From contig CM067529.1 of NCBI GenBank assembly GCA_034509925.1, positions 8,187,501 to 8,251,500 on the forward strand: DNA of 64,000 bases. The letters run 5' to 3'. Origin of the DNA: Hirudinaria manillensis. Lineage: Eukaryota > Annelida > Clitellata > Hirudinida > Hirudinidae. The notes under the pieces were generated by a model, which made no database searches, had not been told where the DNA came from, and saw only the letters and a program-made list of their open reading frames with translations. Below are positions 33,661 to 45,056 of the stretch, one piece after another; the stretch's first letter is position 1; every line of letters begins with the position of its first letter. The position numbers were made by a program, and so were the translations under genes.

Positions 33661-34700
33661 GCACATACGCCACTTTAATGAACTGAATTATTATTATCAC
33701 AAAGATCATTACAATAGCAATGCTTCCGAGATGCAAAATAGTTCCCAACGTTTCATTGATCCTTTGATAATGACGCAGTTTTTGTAGTATCTTATTACTT
33801 CAATAAAAATATAATTTACACCAGTTTAAGTCTTAACATTTTAGTAAAGATTATTTTTTTAAACTTCAAGGTATTTTTCCGAGAACATTTCTCCGCGAAT
33901 ATAAATGCGCAGCAGCAGTTGATGCGGATAAATTGGCTACGTTTCTTAAATTAGAAGGCACGGGATACAATTTTTACCTCAAAAAGACGGATTAGATATA
34001 GGAATGAATTCTGAGAATCGTAGGTTTATGGTCCCATACTTTAACCTGTAAGTGAAATGTGAAATAATCAAATAATGTGCGGAGGGACGGCGATTCTACA
34101 AGCGCAAGAACACAGTGCGTTTGTTGCAAAGCCACGTTTTCAAAGCGGAGGCACGGAGCAAGCAGGGCGATTATCCATACTTTATTATGCGCTACCTCCG
34201 CTGCCTGCTTGATCCCATACTAACCTAGCTCCTGGAGAAAATATTTGCATCGATTCTTGCAAAGAATTCAGTAAAGTACCATAGGTCTATAAATCATACT
34301 ATGTCCCTCCTACTCTTCTTGGCAAGCAACGCTCGATTCATCTGATTTTTCTAACTATCCACCCAGCTCTAGCTTCTCTAACAAATTGTCTTCTCAAAGC
34401 TTCTCAAACCTTGGATAGTCTATTTTATTTATTGCTAAAGTTTCGAAAGCAGTGCCAATCGAGCACAGCACAGATTACTTCCATAGCGACTGGCTTGATT
34501 AGGATTGCCTTGGGAATTGTGAGGAAAGGTGTATTGTTGCGCTTACTATAAGGGCTTTGACATTTTGAAATTTTAAGTAATAAGAAGTACAGCAGCATAA
34601 AATGATAAAAATATTATGTGAGACTAACTACAACAGACATTTTAACATTCTTGTAGAGTGGAAAGATTGCAAACCCCCATGGGGAAGTTCGATCTATTGT
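33661..34700. other. Spacer without recognisable genes
   Basis: Nothing coding could be supported. About 34080-34220 is GC-richer, with GGAGGCACGGAGCAAGCAGG and a loosely inverted relative (CCTCCGCTGCCTGCTTG), possibly a diverged repeat. Confidence 0.4.
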
Positions 34701-35106
34701 TAAGTCAAGGCATTGGAGTTTTTGGATGCGTCGTAAGGCGTGTTGTTTGGATTTTTCATGGATGGATTTGTCTCGAAATACTGTCTTTCATTCGCGTTCA
34801 TATCTTGCTTTCTTGAATCTCTCCTTATTCCGTTCTTCTCGCTCCGTCAAAATTGATACCTCACAATTTCAACTACTCTACAAACGGCCGCCATTTTTCT
34901 TCTCCCGAACGGACGACATTGGCAACTGTGGGCTCGAACAGCGTCGATTTCTTTCGCGTTCATATCATATATTACTTTCTCGAATCTGTTTCCTTTTTCT
35001 CGCTCCTTCAAACACCCTACAACTCAAATCACCCTATGAACTGTCGCCATCTTTCTTTTTCCGTGTCGGTCAACATCAACAACTGACTAAACAACATTAA
35101 TTTCTT

Positions 35107-36033
35107 TTGCGTTCATATGAAGAAAGATTACTCAGGCTTCCTTCGACGACAATGATAACGTACTCATCTCAACAACTGAAATCTCTTGATTTTGGCCGAC
35201 AAATAACGATTCCCAGATCAGTCCGTAAGACCCTATTCTCACTGGAGATATGGCTGGCTAACTTTCGATATGGACGCAATTTTCCCACCCGCTCTCACTT
35301 CTCCGCTGCTGATGACGGCAGCTACCGCCCAAGATTGAAAACGCCGTCATTCGTTATTGCAAAACGACCAAAAAGTGTCGCCAAGAGATCCGAGCGCTTG
35401 GTAGCTGCTCCCCCAGAGCTAAAAGTAGGACTACTAAACTCGAGGTCAGCTTACAACAAAGCTGCACTACTTTATCTTGCACTCCGTGAGAATCATCTAG
35501 ATATTCTCGCGATCACCGAGACTTGGATTCCGTCAGACGCCCCTCAGGCGATCAAGTCCGACATTGCCCCCCCTGGCTACATTGCCATTCATAAGCACAG
35601 GGGTTCATCAAGCGAGGGAAAAGGAGGTGGTCTTGCTGTCGTCGCCAGGGAGAGCCTTCGCCTGGTCCCGACCGAGGCGCATTGTTTCAAGTCATTTGAG
35701 CTGCTCTCTGTTAGGGTCGTATCGGCGACATGGTCCGTCCTGTTGACTGTCCTCTACCGCCCCCCGTCAACTTCAAAATCAATCTTCATCAGAGAATTAG
35801 AGACTTTGATGGACCTGTTGAACGATCAACCACTCCCCTTCCTCCTATGTGGCGATTTCAATTACCCCCCGTCTACTAACCTTGATGATGAGCTGTCCAC
35901 CCTCATCAGAGACCACGACCTCACTCAACGCCAGGGCCTTGAGGAGGTCGTGTCGCAAACTGGAGAGAAAGTATCATCTTACAAAAGCGGCGTCAGTAAG
36001 GCAGGAACTCAAGTCAACCCGACAGAGATTTAA
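35107..36033 (+). pseudogene. LINE AP endonuclease ORF
   Basis: 308 residues with the apurinic-endonuclease-like fold signatures AITETWIPSDAP (catalytic Glu), YRPPST and LLCGDFNYPP (Asp/Asn). The reading ends after the domain at a frameshift or small deletion near 35990; the linker continues in the frame of 35849-36304. Confidence 0.85.
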
Positions 36034-36177
36034 TCAGGCAGTATTACAGTCTCGCGCTGACCACCTTAGAACCTCACTAGAGAACACTTCGGCCAACCCC
36101 CGTCTACTCTGGCGAAACCTAAACAAGATACTCCATCAAATCCCTCACACAGCCATTCATCGGAGGAATGCCAACAA

Positions 36178-37028
36178 ATGGCCGCACAGTTCAGCACATT
36201 TTTTGGTGACAAAATCGCCAGGATTCGGTCCGCGATATCCTCTGCCCTCACTAGCACAAATCCTTTCCTTTCTGCTTTCCGACCTCATCTGGGACCTGTG
36301 TTAAACTCTTTTACTCCAGTCAACCCAGAGGAGGTGTTGAGGCTGATTTCGTCTCTCCCAAACAAGTCATCTCCTTTGGACACGGTGGCCACTCCGGTCA
36401 TCAAGCGCTTTCCTCTAATTTTCTCGATGCTTATAACCAAACTTGCTAACCTTTCCTTCACAAACTGCATTTTCCCTTCCCCCCACAAGATAGCTCAAGT
36501 ACTTCCTCTACTCAAAAAACCTGGACTTGACCCACTCATTCCTGCAAATTATAGACCTATATCCAACCTCACTACTTTCTCCAAGATTATCGAGAGACTT
36601 GTACTACATCGCATTCGGCCCCACCTCCTCTCCAATTCAAACTTCCCAAACTTTCAATCTGCATATCGAAAGGACCACTCCACTGAAACGGCTCTCCTTC
36701 ATACCATTGACGGTGTCACTTCGGCTGGTAAAGACGGTTGTACCATGCTGATTGCACTTGATCTGTCGGCTGCCTTTGATACTGTCGATCACAGCATCCT
36801 TGCCCAGCGCCTTGATGTTGAATTTGCCATCAGAGGCTCAGCACTGACATGGCTTAAATCCTACCTTGGATGTAGGAAGCAATTCGTCAAGCTCGGCGAT
36901 AGTTCCTCCGACCTTGTCACCATTGACGTTGGCGTTCCTCAGGGCTCGGTCCTCGGACCTATCCTCTTCACGGCCTATACCTCTCCAGTTGGCGACTTGA
37001 TCTCTGGCTTTGGCTTTAGCTATCATAT
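36178..37028 (+). pseudogene. LINE reverse transcriptase, fingers/palm part, before the LTR insertion
   Basis: Reads through RT motifs 1-4 up to FGFSYH, exactly before the catalytic YADD. The following 1.8 kb LTR element breaks the ORF; beyond it the sequence resumes with MYADDTSIHI. Confidence 0.88.
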
Positions 37029-37327
37029 TGTAATAACCCGGGGTCCTCAAACTAATTATAGAAGGTCAGGTTTATTGAAAGTTGTCAGATGGCTTGGAAG
37101 ATGTAAAATGCTTAATTGATTAAGTCTTGAAATCTGCTGTTTCTATTACTCTCGCTCCGTTTTCCGATATAAATCCATTTGTCGAGGTACATCACCAAAG
37201 AGTCTGAATAGCAACAATTAATTAATTCTCAAATTTTATTGCCACTAAATTTAATTAATTATTAAATTAATTAATCGGCAATATAATTTTAATTATTATT
37301 CAATTTATTGGATCTAGGGATCCAACA
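37029..37327 (-). repeat. LTR (3' LTR in element orientation)
   Basis: 299 bases. The end of the SAP-domain ORF overlaps its inner edge (37289-37327). Confidence 0.94.
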
Positions 37328-38449
37328 CTGCCCCCTCCTTAAATCTGTTCGTCCCGAACAGACATCTATTCCCATTTTCATTTTTACTCTAGGAATAGGA
37401 TCCAATCTTCCAACAATCTCATGGCTGCAAATCCCAGATCCATTTGCTTTGCCATCTTCTGGGATTTCTGCTTCCCCCCTTTTACTTCTGCGTCCCGCAA
37501 GTTTCAGTCGTGGAACATCGCCATTTCTATGCTCAACCTCCTGCTCCACCATGTCGCCAGATCTCAGACTCTCTACAGGATCACCTGCTCCATTTTCCTT
37601 GCTAGGCACTCTCCCGAAATCCCGAGCACTCCCTTCTGTTATTTCCAATGGAGCCGAAACATCAGCTGGTAAATCCATGGGCTGTTCTGTAGACTCCACT
37701 TGTTCCACCATCAACTTCGTGTGCTTCACTGGTAACTCAATGTCCTTCATTGGTAACTCCTCGGGCGGTACTAATAACTTCGCAGACTCTGTCGGGAAAT
37801 CCATTGGCTGTTCTGTAGACTCTACTTGTTCCACCATCAAATCCGTGCGCTCCACCGGCAACACCACGTGACTCATCAGTAACTCCTCGGGCTGCACCAA
37901 CAACTCCATATGATCCACCGGCAATCCCACAGGCTCCTCCGAAAGTTCCACTTGCTCCACTAAAACCTCCGTGAGCTCTCTGGGCCCTGCTGACGACTCG
38001 ACCTGATCTGGTAACTCTATGGGCTCCAACGTCGAGTTCTCTAAGTCTGCCATCAAGCACAGAGTTTCTGGAGACACGCACGCACTGTGGTTGGATGTGC
38101 CTTCTAATGACTCCATCCCAATGCTGCCAGAAACGGTACTTGGAACATCAGAACTCTTCTCAGTAGAGTTTCCACCAGAAACCAAAGAGGCATCCTGACG
38201 CGGAATCGCTGTGCCTTTCAAATCGCCCCTAATACTCCTAATACACTCCCTCAAATCCTCTGCTAATTCTCTCAGCAACTTACGATATTCAGACTCGAAT
38301 TCGTATTCCTCCGGGTCATGGCCATTCTCTGTCAGCCATGCCCCAAGTCGTTCTCGTATCTCAGCTTTCGTGCCTTTGCAATCCAGGCCACGATCTCTCA
38401 ATTCTTGTCTCAATCGAGGCACGTACAATTCATCCAAGTATTTCGGCAT
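37289..38449 (-). CDS. SAP-domain protein encoded by the LTR element
   Basis: 386 residues. The N-terminus (about 9-42, YVPRLRQELRDRGLDCKGTK then AEIRERLGAWL) is a SAP motif, a helix-extension-helix fold that usually binds AT-rich scaffold DNA. A charged helical segment (EYRKLLRELAEDLRECI) follows. The middle is an acidic imperfect tandem repeat built on LMVEQVESTEQPMD, twice, with related LPVDHMELLVQPEEL-type units. The C-terminal part is basic (RRSKRGE). No CCHC knuckle or protease motif is seen. The long intact ORF in a recent insertion suggests it is maintained. Its role could be nuclear targeting or integration-site choice, which is inference. Confidence 0.8.
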   Translation of the reverse strand: MPKYLDELYVPRLRQELRDRGLDCKGTKAEIRERLGAWLTENGHDPEEYEFESEYRKLLRELAEDLRECIRSIRGDLKGTAIPRQDASLVSGGNSTEKSSDVPSTVSGSIGMESLEGTSNHSACVSPETLCLMADLENSTLEPIELPDQVESSAGPRELTEVLVEQVELSEEPVGLPVDHMELLVQPEELLMSHVVLPVERTDLMVEQVESTEQPMDFPTESAKLLVPPEELPMKDIELPVKHTKLMVEQVESTEQPMDLPADVSAPLEITEGSARDFGRVPSKENGAGDPVESLRSGDMVEQEVEHRNGDVPRLKLAGRRSKRGEAEIPEDGKANGSGICSHEIVGRLDPIPRVKMKMGIDVCSGRTDLRRGQCWIPRSNKLNNN

Positions 38450-38529
38450 CCTTCACTTTTCAACCAACAAACTTCTACCTTAGTTACTCTTGGACACCCT
38501 TTAACTCTAAATCCCACTCCTGACACCAA

Positions 38530-38828
38530 TGTAATAACCCGGGGTCCTCAAACTAATTATAGAAGGTCAGGTTTATTGAAAGTTGTCAGATGGCTTGGAA
38601 GATGTAAAATGCTTAATTGATTAAGTCTTGAAATCTGCTGTTTCTATTACTCTCGCTCCGTTTTCCGATATAAATCCATTTGTCGAGGTACATCACCAAA
38701 GAGTCTGAATAGCAACAATTAATTAATTCTCAAATTATATTGCCACTAAATTTAATTAATTATTAAATTAATTAATCGGCAATATAATTTTAATTATTAT
38801 TCAATTTATTGGATCTAGGGATCCAACA
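38530..38828 (-). repeat. LTR (5' LTR in element orientation)
   Basis: 299 bases, about 99.7% identical to the other LTR by eye. Confidence 0.94.
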
Positions 38829-39669
38829 ATATGTATGCGGATGACACCAGCATCCATATACCCGTCTCCTTATCGAACACGGCCGGGGATCTCCGCAGGG
38901 CTGATGAATGCATCAGAATGATCCAAGTGTGGCACATGGCCAACCAGCTTCAACTAAATCCCTCCAAGTTCGAGGCCATGCTTCTGGGAACCCCCAGAGC
39001 ATATCGAAGCTGGGTCTCGGCACTGTCAGTCTAGCCGACGAAACAATACCCTTGAAGAGCAACATCAGACTCCTCGGAGTTACCCTTGACAACAGCCTCC
39101 GCCTGGCTGAACACACCTCTTCTGTCATCAGGTCATGTAACTACCACCTGTGGGCTCTCCGCCATATCAGGCACCTCCTAACACCTGACATCTCTGCGAC
39201 ACTCTGCCGATGCCTCATCCTGTCAAGGCTCGACTACTGTAATGCCTTGCTTCATCAGCTGCCCTCGGCTTCCCTCCGGAAACTACAGAAAATTCAAGAC
39301 AAGGCGGCATGTCTGGTACTGGGTGGAGGAGCTGACCCGGCCGACGCCATGAAAGTGCTGCACTGGCTTCCAGTAAGAGATAGGGTGAACTTCAAAATCG
39401 CCTTAATTGCGCAGAAAGCCCTCAGCACTCGGTCACCACCTTATTTGGCGGAGATGCTCTCACCACACCTGCACTCAAGAAGTCTGAGAGTGGCATCCTC
39501 AAACTTCCTTAACATCCCCATTCCAAAGACCAGATTCCAGGCTGGCTCATTCAGATTTGCCGCTCCATCTGTGTGGAACAGTCTGCCACCCCTGTTAAGA
39601 TCCGAAATGTCAACCGCCGACTTTAAGAAGAGACTCAAGACTCTCTTTTTTAGGCGTCTTGATTCTTGA
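38829..39669 (+). pseudogene. LINE reverse transcriptase, YADD motif to C-terminus
   Basis: MYADDTSIHI starts the part after the LTR insertion. The frame shifts near 38990 and continues as IRLLGVTLDNSLRLAEH, LILSRLDYCNALLHQLP and VLHWLPVRDRVNFKI to SVWNSLPPLLRSEMS and FKKRLKTLFFR, ending at a stop, as in CR1/L2 polymerases. Confidence 0.87.
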
Positions 39670-39754
39670 AATTGTTGCTCGCATGAATCTGACCGGTACA
39701 GCGCCTCTGTAGCTTACGCGTTCGGCGCTATATAAATGACTTATTATTATTATT

Positions 39755-40800
39755 TATCAATGGGGCGTTCACACAACAAAACTAGAAAATTATGGTACCA
39801 CAAAGGCTAGCAAGAGATTATGGCAGCAGTGAGGCAGGCTTTAAAATAGCAAACTTGTCATCATTTTTCATGTTAATTGGTCATTGAGGCAGAAATATAT
39901 TTGGACTATAGAATTTCACTTAACTTTAATGGAAGAAAGCGTCACAGCTAATACTATGACTCTTGATTCAAGCCCTTAGCCCAAGAAAAGCTAGTGGAAA
40001 ATTTAAAAATTGGAAAAAGAGCAAATTATCTAAAGATCATTAGGTCATAAATAGATTGATATTTCAAGCCTTCAGTCTTTTCCACATATTTTATTTTTCA
40101 AAGTTGAGGTCTTAAAAATTAAATTTAAAAAAAGCCAAACAAGAAACTGTGGAAGGTTTGCTTGGCACAAGGTTGGGCCACCCTCCCACTGAAAGCACAA
40201 AATACATCCAGTTTCAAGCTTCTCTTTTGCAACTACTAAAATTCTACTGCTTATTGCTTTGTTCACTTTTGGTTTTGACCTTCATGATCTAGTGTGAGGG
40301 TTAAGCCCAGGTTGGTAATTAATTTATTAATAATAGTAATAATGCCACACCAATGCAATAAATAGCCAAAATGTACATATGCTCCATAGAGATGGTGATT
40401 CTACTTCACATGAAAAGCAAGTTTAAAGAAAATAAAGTCACTTTATTTGTGACAATGTTGTCACAAATTTAGCCAAGCGTGAAGTAAAAATGTTTTGAAA
40501 CAATTAATGCTCTCTAAGTAATCTGAAACATATTAAAAACAAGCTAATGAGGACCCATACATCACCAAAGTACTCACTAGTCAACCAATGCAATCCATAT
40601 TTTTAGAGGATGTCAGACTGCTATTAACAAATTCTTTGATTTCACACACAAAGGATTCTAGAAGTAAATCACAATGATTTTTTAAATAAAGTGCATTTCA
40701 GACCATTCCAAAAGCTCATTCAAATTTAAGTAAATATTCAAAAACGCATCCATGAAAAAAGAAGGATACTTTAATAACAATGTCAACAAAATTTGAAACA
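39755..40800. other. Spacer downstream of the LINE, no gene seen
   Basis: AT-rich with short ORFs only. It may include the 3' UTR of the receptor-kinase copy ending at 40807. Confidence 0.45.
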
Positions 40801-40806
40801 AATTAT

Positions 40807-42561
40807 TTAAACGTGGGGAGATGCAACACAATTGGACTTCTCGGGGTTAGAAACGACGAGCTCCGAGTAATCACCTTTCGACTGAGAAAATCCTTGCATG
40901 GTTGCATAGGGCAAGCCAGCCAACTGTGTTATCTCATTATTGGGTGCAAAAGACATGTGTTGCAATGGCTGGTATTTATCATTACTCAGAATACCAAAAG
41001 GAGTTAAATTTTGTGGGTAATGGATATCATATGAAGTTATTTTGTTTCCGTCCTGACCAAATTGGTTAACGAACATCTTCTCCGTCGTGTTGATGACGAT
41101 GTATCCGTTCATAACCTGGGGACTGGATCCACAATTAAAAAGTTTTGCAGCTTTTAAATTTAGGGGAGGGACCAAGTAGTCGTCATCCGTATCTATGGAG
41201 AGGCAAGTCATGCTGTTTTGCATGTCTCCCGCTTTTGAATCTCCGCTTCCATTTTTAGGCGATTTGACGTTTCTGACGTTGAATCCTTCGACGTGAGTGA
41301 CGACGGGCAAAGACGCGTTGCAACTCGACATGAAAGCCAAGTTCCTTTCTATGTCCAAAGGTGATGGTTTGTTTGAAACGGGATGGTCTCGTTCGTTCTG
41401 GAGGAAGAAGGGGCGATGGTATGCGGTCGAAACGGAAAGACGACAGTCCGGATCTCGATCCCACATCTCTTCCATGGCCGCTACCATGATACTCATTCCC
41501 TGGATACGAGGTGTAAATGTAATACGATAAGTACATAAGTAATATGATCCTTTAGGATTTCACAATTTACCAAGTATTATTAACAAAAACGAAAAATATT
41601 TCTTTGTGAATCTATCATGAAATGTAATTTAAACAATAATTAGGCGGCGATTTGTTTAATAGAATTTAAATTTTTGCATGAAAGACATCTTTCATAAAGT
41701 GTTTGCAATTAGAAATCAAAGAAAGCCATAAAACTAAAGTTAAACATGATTTCAACAACTATTAGTTCCCTCTTGAGCTTAAGAATGGAATTTGCTGATT
41801 GAGGTGGTTTAAAATAAGAATTACAAATGTATTTGTCTCTTATTTGGCACTAATGTAAAATATTATGAACCCACGAATATTATTTAATTTGTAATTTCCT
41901 TTCCCTAAATTGTGTAACAGCATAATAACGAAATAACCATGTCAAACTATTCTGTGTATTTGAAAAGTCAGTTAATGACTGCGAAAGAAGATGATAATTG
42001 CCATAAGACAAAACTCGTGTTCCTCCATTGCTGTTTTATTTGAGGCCTCATGTGCTCATCCACCACAGCCTGCTTCATGTCCTCAAGACTCACATTCAGA
42101 CCCACTTCCTCTTCAAAAGGCAACTTGTAATCAACAGCAGCTTCTGAAAATTTCCGAACGTAAGGTCGTCGACGATGATGCAAGCAGTCACGACAAATGG
42201 TTTCAAATGAGCAACGGTTTCCTACGTACCCACTCCGTTTGCTTAGGTTCTCGTCAGAACTTCCCACACGACAAGAGCAAATGCATACGAATCGATTTTT
42301 AGAAACGATTCTGCAGAGATGTGTATCGATCCGTCCAGAACTTCGGGCGACATGTATCTCCATGTTTCTCTTAAGAAGAATATTCCTCGACTTCACGTCC
42401 CTGTGAGCGATGGGCAGCTTCTTGCCCTCGAGGTTCAGAAAATTGAGTTTCTCATCACTGTTCGAATGAACGAACGCCAAGCCCTGACAAGCAGACAGGA
42501 CGATACGAATCGCTTCGGACCAACTGATGGTGTTCGTCTTTAGGAAATCATATAGGCATCC
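40807..42561 (-). pseudogene. Type II activin/BMP receptor-like kinase, broken partial copy
   Basis: Minus-strand exons: 42561-42230, 42143 to about 42020, and 41499-40807. They read as the C-lobe of a TGF-beta type II receptor kinase: GCLYDFLKTNTISW, ACQGLAFVHS, catalytic loop AHRDVKSRNILLK, then RYMSPEVLDGSIHISAESFL, KIDSYAFALVVWEVLTRT, DYKLPFEEEVG, SLEDMKQAVVDEHMRPQIK and MEEMWDRDPDCRLSV, with a 200-residue tail. About 30 residues with the DFG activation segment are missing at about 42362, with a frameshift there. A TAA (42243-42245) replaces a codon after LTRT. No N-lobe, transmembrane or ligand-binding exon is found before the AAT tract and LINE at 42806. In life such kinases phosphorylate type I receptors. 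Confidence 0.82.
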
Positions 42562-42803
42562 CTAGAACATATAATTTATTAAATAATGATCATTAAATTG
42601 AAAAAAGATTTTGTAAACATCAAAATGAAATAAAGCAAAAGTATTAAAAACTATAGGTTTTCATATTTCATTCTATAATCTTTAATAAGTGAAATTAAGA
42701 CTTGTAAAACCATAAAATATTTTGTTCCACATCAACATTTCAGCAGCATTTTTCAAAAAACACTTGAATAATGATGATGATGATGATGCTGATGATGATG
42801 ATG

Positions 42804-42805
<2 letters not shown>

Positions 42806-42838
<33 letters not shown>
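42806..42838. repeat. (AAT)n microsatellite at the 5' end of the Dong/R4-like LINE
   Basis: Preceded by GAT units. LINE sequence (CCGTGGCGACGCGG) begins directly after it. Confidence 0.93.
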
Positions 42839-43427
42839 CCGTGGCGACGCGGATCGTGCTGGCACGCGGGACGCTCGAGAGGGATTAATCGAAATATTTT
42901 GCTTCAAACTGCTCTTAATCAAATTTTAATTTTAGCGATTAAGTGTAGTTTTAAAAATCCTATTAGAGGATATAAGTTTCGTTAAGTTTTGTTCTGCTGC
43001 AGAAAATCTGGTGGAACACCATCCAAGTTACTTTATTAATAGTCAAGATATTTAAATTCTAACGTTATAACCTGTTAACAAACTTGGTCGAATAAGGTTT
43101 AATCTAATCTGTTTTGCTCATAACTTTATTTAATAGAAGTTATTTAGTTAGTATCTTCACCTTCGTTTGTAAGGTTCCAGCTAAAACTAGTCAAGGATAG
43201 CCTTAAAAGTTTCAAGCTAACACCAAAAAAAATTATAAATTACTTAACAAACCAAGTTTTGCTTGAATTTATTGAATTTTTGTGCGGTTTGTTAATGCCG
43301 GAATCGCCATTTTATAAACAAGAACGACCGCCATTGTAACGTAAAATTCAAATTTTAACGTATTGGCGCTTTGAAGTTGTTTTGAAATTTTCGGTTTGCT
43401 AGGCCCGTCACTCTCCGATTATAAATT

Positions 43428-45056
43428 ATGCATTTTAATAAATATAATTCTAATTCTTTATATCTTCAAAAGTTGAATGCTGCCGTATTAGCCGATCAAA
43501 ATAAACGTCGCGCGGAAATTCGTAGTGTTGTTTCCTTAAGTTCTTCAAATAGTCACCAGACCGAGACACAGTCTCAAAATGGACTATCTGAGGATTACAG
43601 GTCGACTGTTAAAGTCAATAATTCGAAGTTAGCGAATATAAAGCAACAGTGGACCAAGGAACAGTATGCTGAACTGATGTGGTGTTTTTATTATGCGCAA
43701 GCTAATAAAAATGAAGGAGGAGTTGTCAAAGGAACTTATACGACGTGGAGAAGTAGAAATCCTGAGATACACCAGAATATCAATAAGGATACTCTAGCAA
43801 ACACCAGAAGATGGATTATTAACACAAAGAAATTCAGTGACATGGAACTCCAAGACATTAAAAATCGTGCATGTCAGAACGCAGAGAGGCCTCTATCAGA
43901 AACACAAAATGAGATTGTGATTGAATCGATACGCGAGGGAAAGTCTCAGTCTCCCCAGAAACCAATTGACTCTCTGACCATTCAGTACCCCCAAGATCCA
44001 GCAACAAATATTACTGAATTAGAACAACAAATTAAAAGTAGATTGCTTGAAAATAAACACTTGGATTTCAATAATAGGCCAAAGCTTAACAAAGTAAGAA
44101 TATGCAAGAATACCTTAGAAAAGATTAAGGCAGCTAATGAGATCTTATCCAAAATGATAAGTGGTAGGCAACTTAATATAAGCGAAATTAATGATTTAAT
44201 CTATTGCTCGGCCAGTGTCATAGCTGGGGTACAGAAACCACGAGATGGCCCCGTCGGAAGGAAAGAACCTGCATGGAAAGTACGGATCAGCATTAAAGTA
44301 GAACAGTGCAGAAAGGATTTATCAATTATAAGTGAAATAAAAAAAGGTGTGGCAACAAAGAGGGTTCACAATAAGGCTAAACACCTCTTCAAAGACGAAA
44401 GTAAGTCCCTAGAAGAGAAGGAGCAAGACATTAAGATGAAATTGCAGGCTACTGCCCAAAGGTTAAAGAGATACTGTAAAAGAAATGATGGGTACCATCA
44501 AAATAAGCTTTTCCAGGAGGATGCAAAGAAGTTTTACCGTCATTTATGTAAACGAAACGAAGCAATTAGTGACCCACCCTCTGTAGAGAAAATTGAAGAA
44601 TTTTGGAGAGGAATTCTTGAGAATGAAATTGTACACAACACTGAAGCAGCTTGGGTAGGAGATGAGGAAATTGCATTTAGGAATGTGGTTACAGAAGAAT
44701 GGAAAGAATTTACAATAAGTGAAATTCAAGAAGTTATTAAAAAATCTTCAAATTGGAAATCTCCAGGCCCTGACAATATACAAAATTTCTGGATTAAACG
44801 TTTTACCTCTCTCCATAGTATAGCTATTGCTTTTAATGATTTGATTAATAACCCAGAAAATATACCATCCTGGCTAACCTCCAGTATAACTTTTCTCCTC
44901 TCAAAAGGTGCAAACCAAAACAATCCCAAAAACTACCGACCTATAACCTGTCTTCCCATCTTATATAAATTGCTAACCTCTGCAATATCAAACCGGCTAT
45001 ACACACACCTTGATAAGAATAACATTCTCCCTATAGAACAGAAAGGCTGTCAATGA
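43428..45056 (+). pseudogene. Dong/R4-like polyprotein, N-terminal half
   Basis: 542 residues from the presumed start (MHFNKYNSNSLYLQ) to the premature TGA just after IEQKGC. It contains a basic N-terminal region without an obvious zinc finger and the first RT motifs. Only one codon change away from reading on. Confidence 0.83.

Larger units (their letters stand above)
37029..38828 (-). mobile_element. Very young non-autonomous LTR retrotransposon carrying a SAP-domain ORF
   Basis: Two 299-base LTRs (37029-37327 and 38530-38828), TG...CA at both ends, seen to differ at one position (T/A). Read on the minus strand, a primer-binding-like site (TTGGTGTCAGGAGTGGG) follows the 5' LTR, and a polypurine tract (AAGGAGGGGGCAG) precedes the 3' LTR. 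The 4-base duplication ATAT flanks the insert (37025-37028 and 38829-38832). Taking out the element and one ATAT gives SYHMYADD in frame. The interior holds a single ORF and no visible gag knuckle, protease, RT or integrase, so movement must rely on another element. Confidence 0.93.
34785..39750 (+). mobile_element. CR1/L2-type LINE, near full length, split by a SAP-ORF LTR element
   Basis: 5' region with three spaced repeats containing GCGTTCATAT (34794, 34956, 35109), then an APE endonuclease (35425-35980: VGLLNSRSAYNKA, AITETWI, LCGDFNYPP), a linker in another frame (36000-36180), RT motifs (36178-37028: NYRPISNLTTFSKIIERLVL, LDLSAAFDTVDHSIL, GVPQGSVLGPILF), the YADD motif after the insert (38833), a frameshift near 38990, and the C-terminal region to a stop at about 39669. 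The 3' tail GGCGCTATATAAATGACTTA followed by TTATTATT is typical of CR1/L2 elements. Frameshifts make it inactive. Confidence 0.9.
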
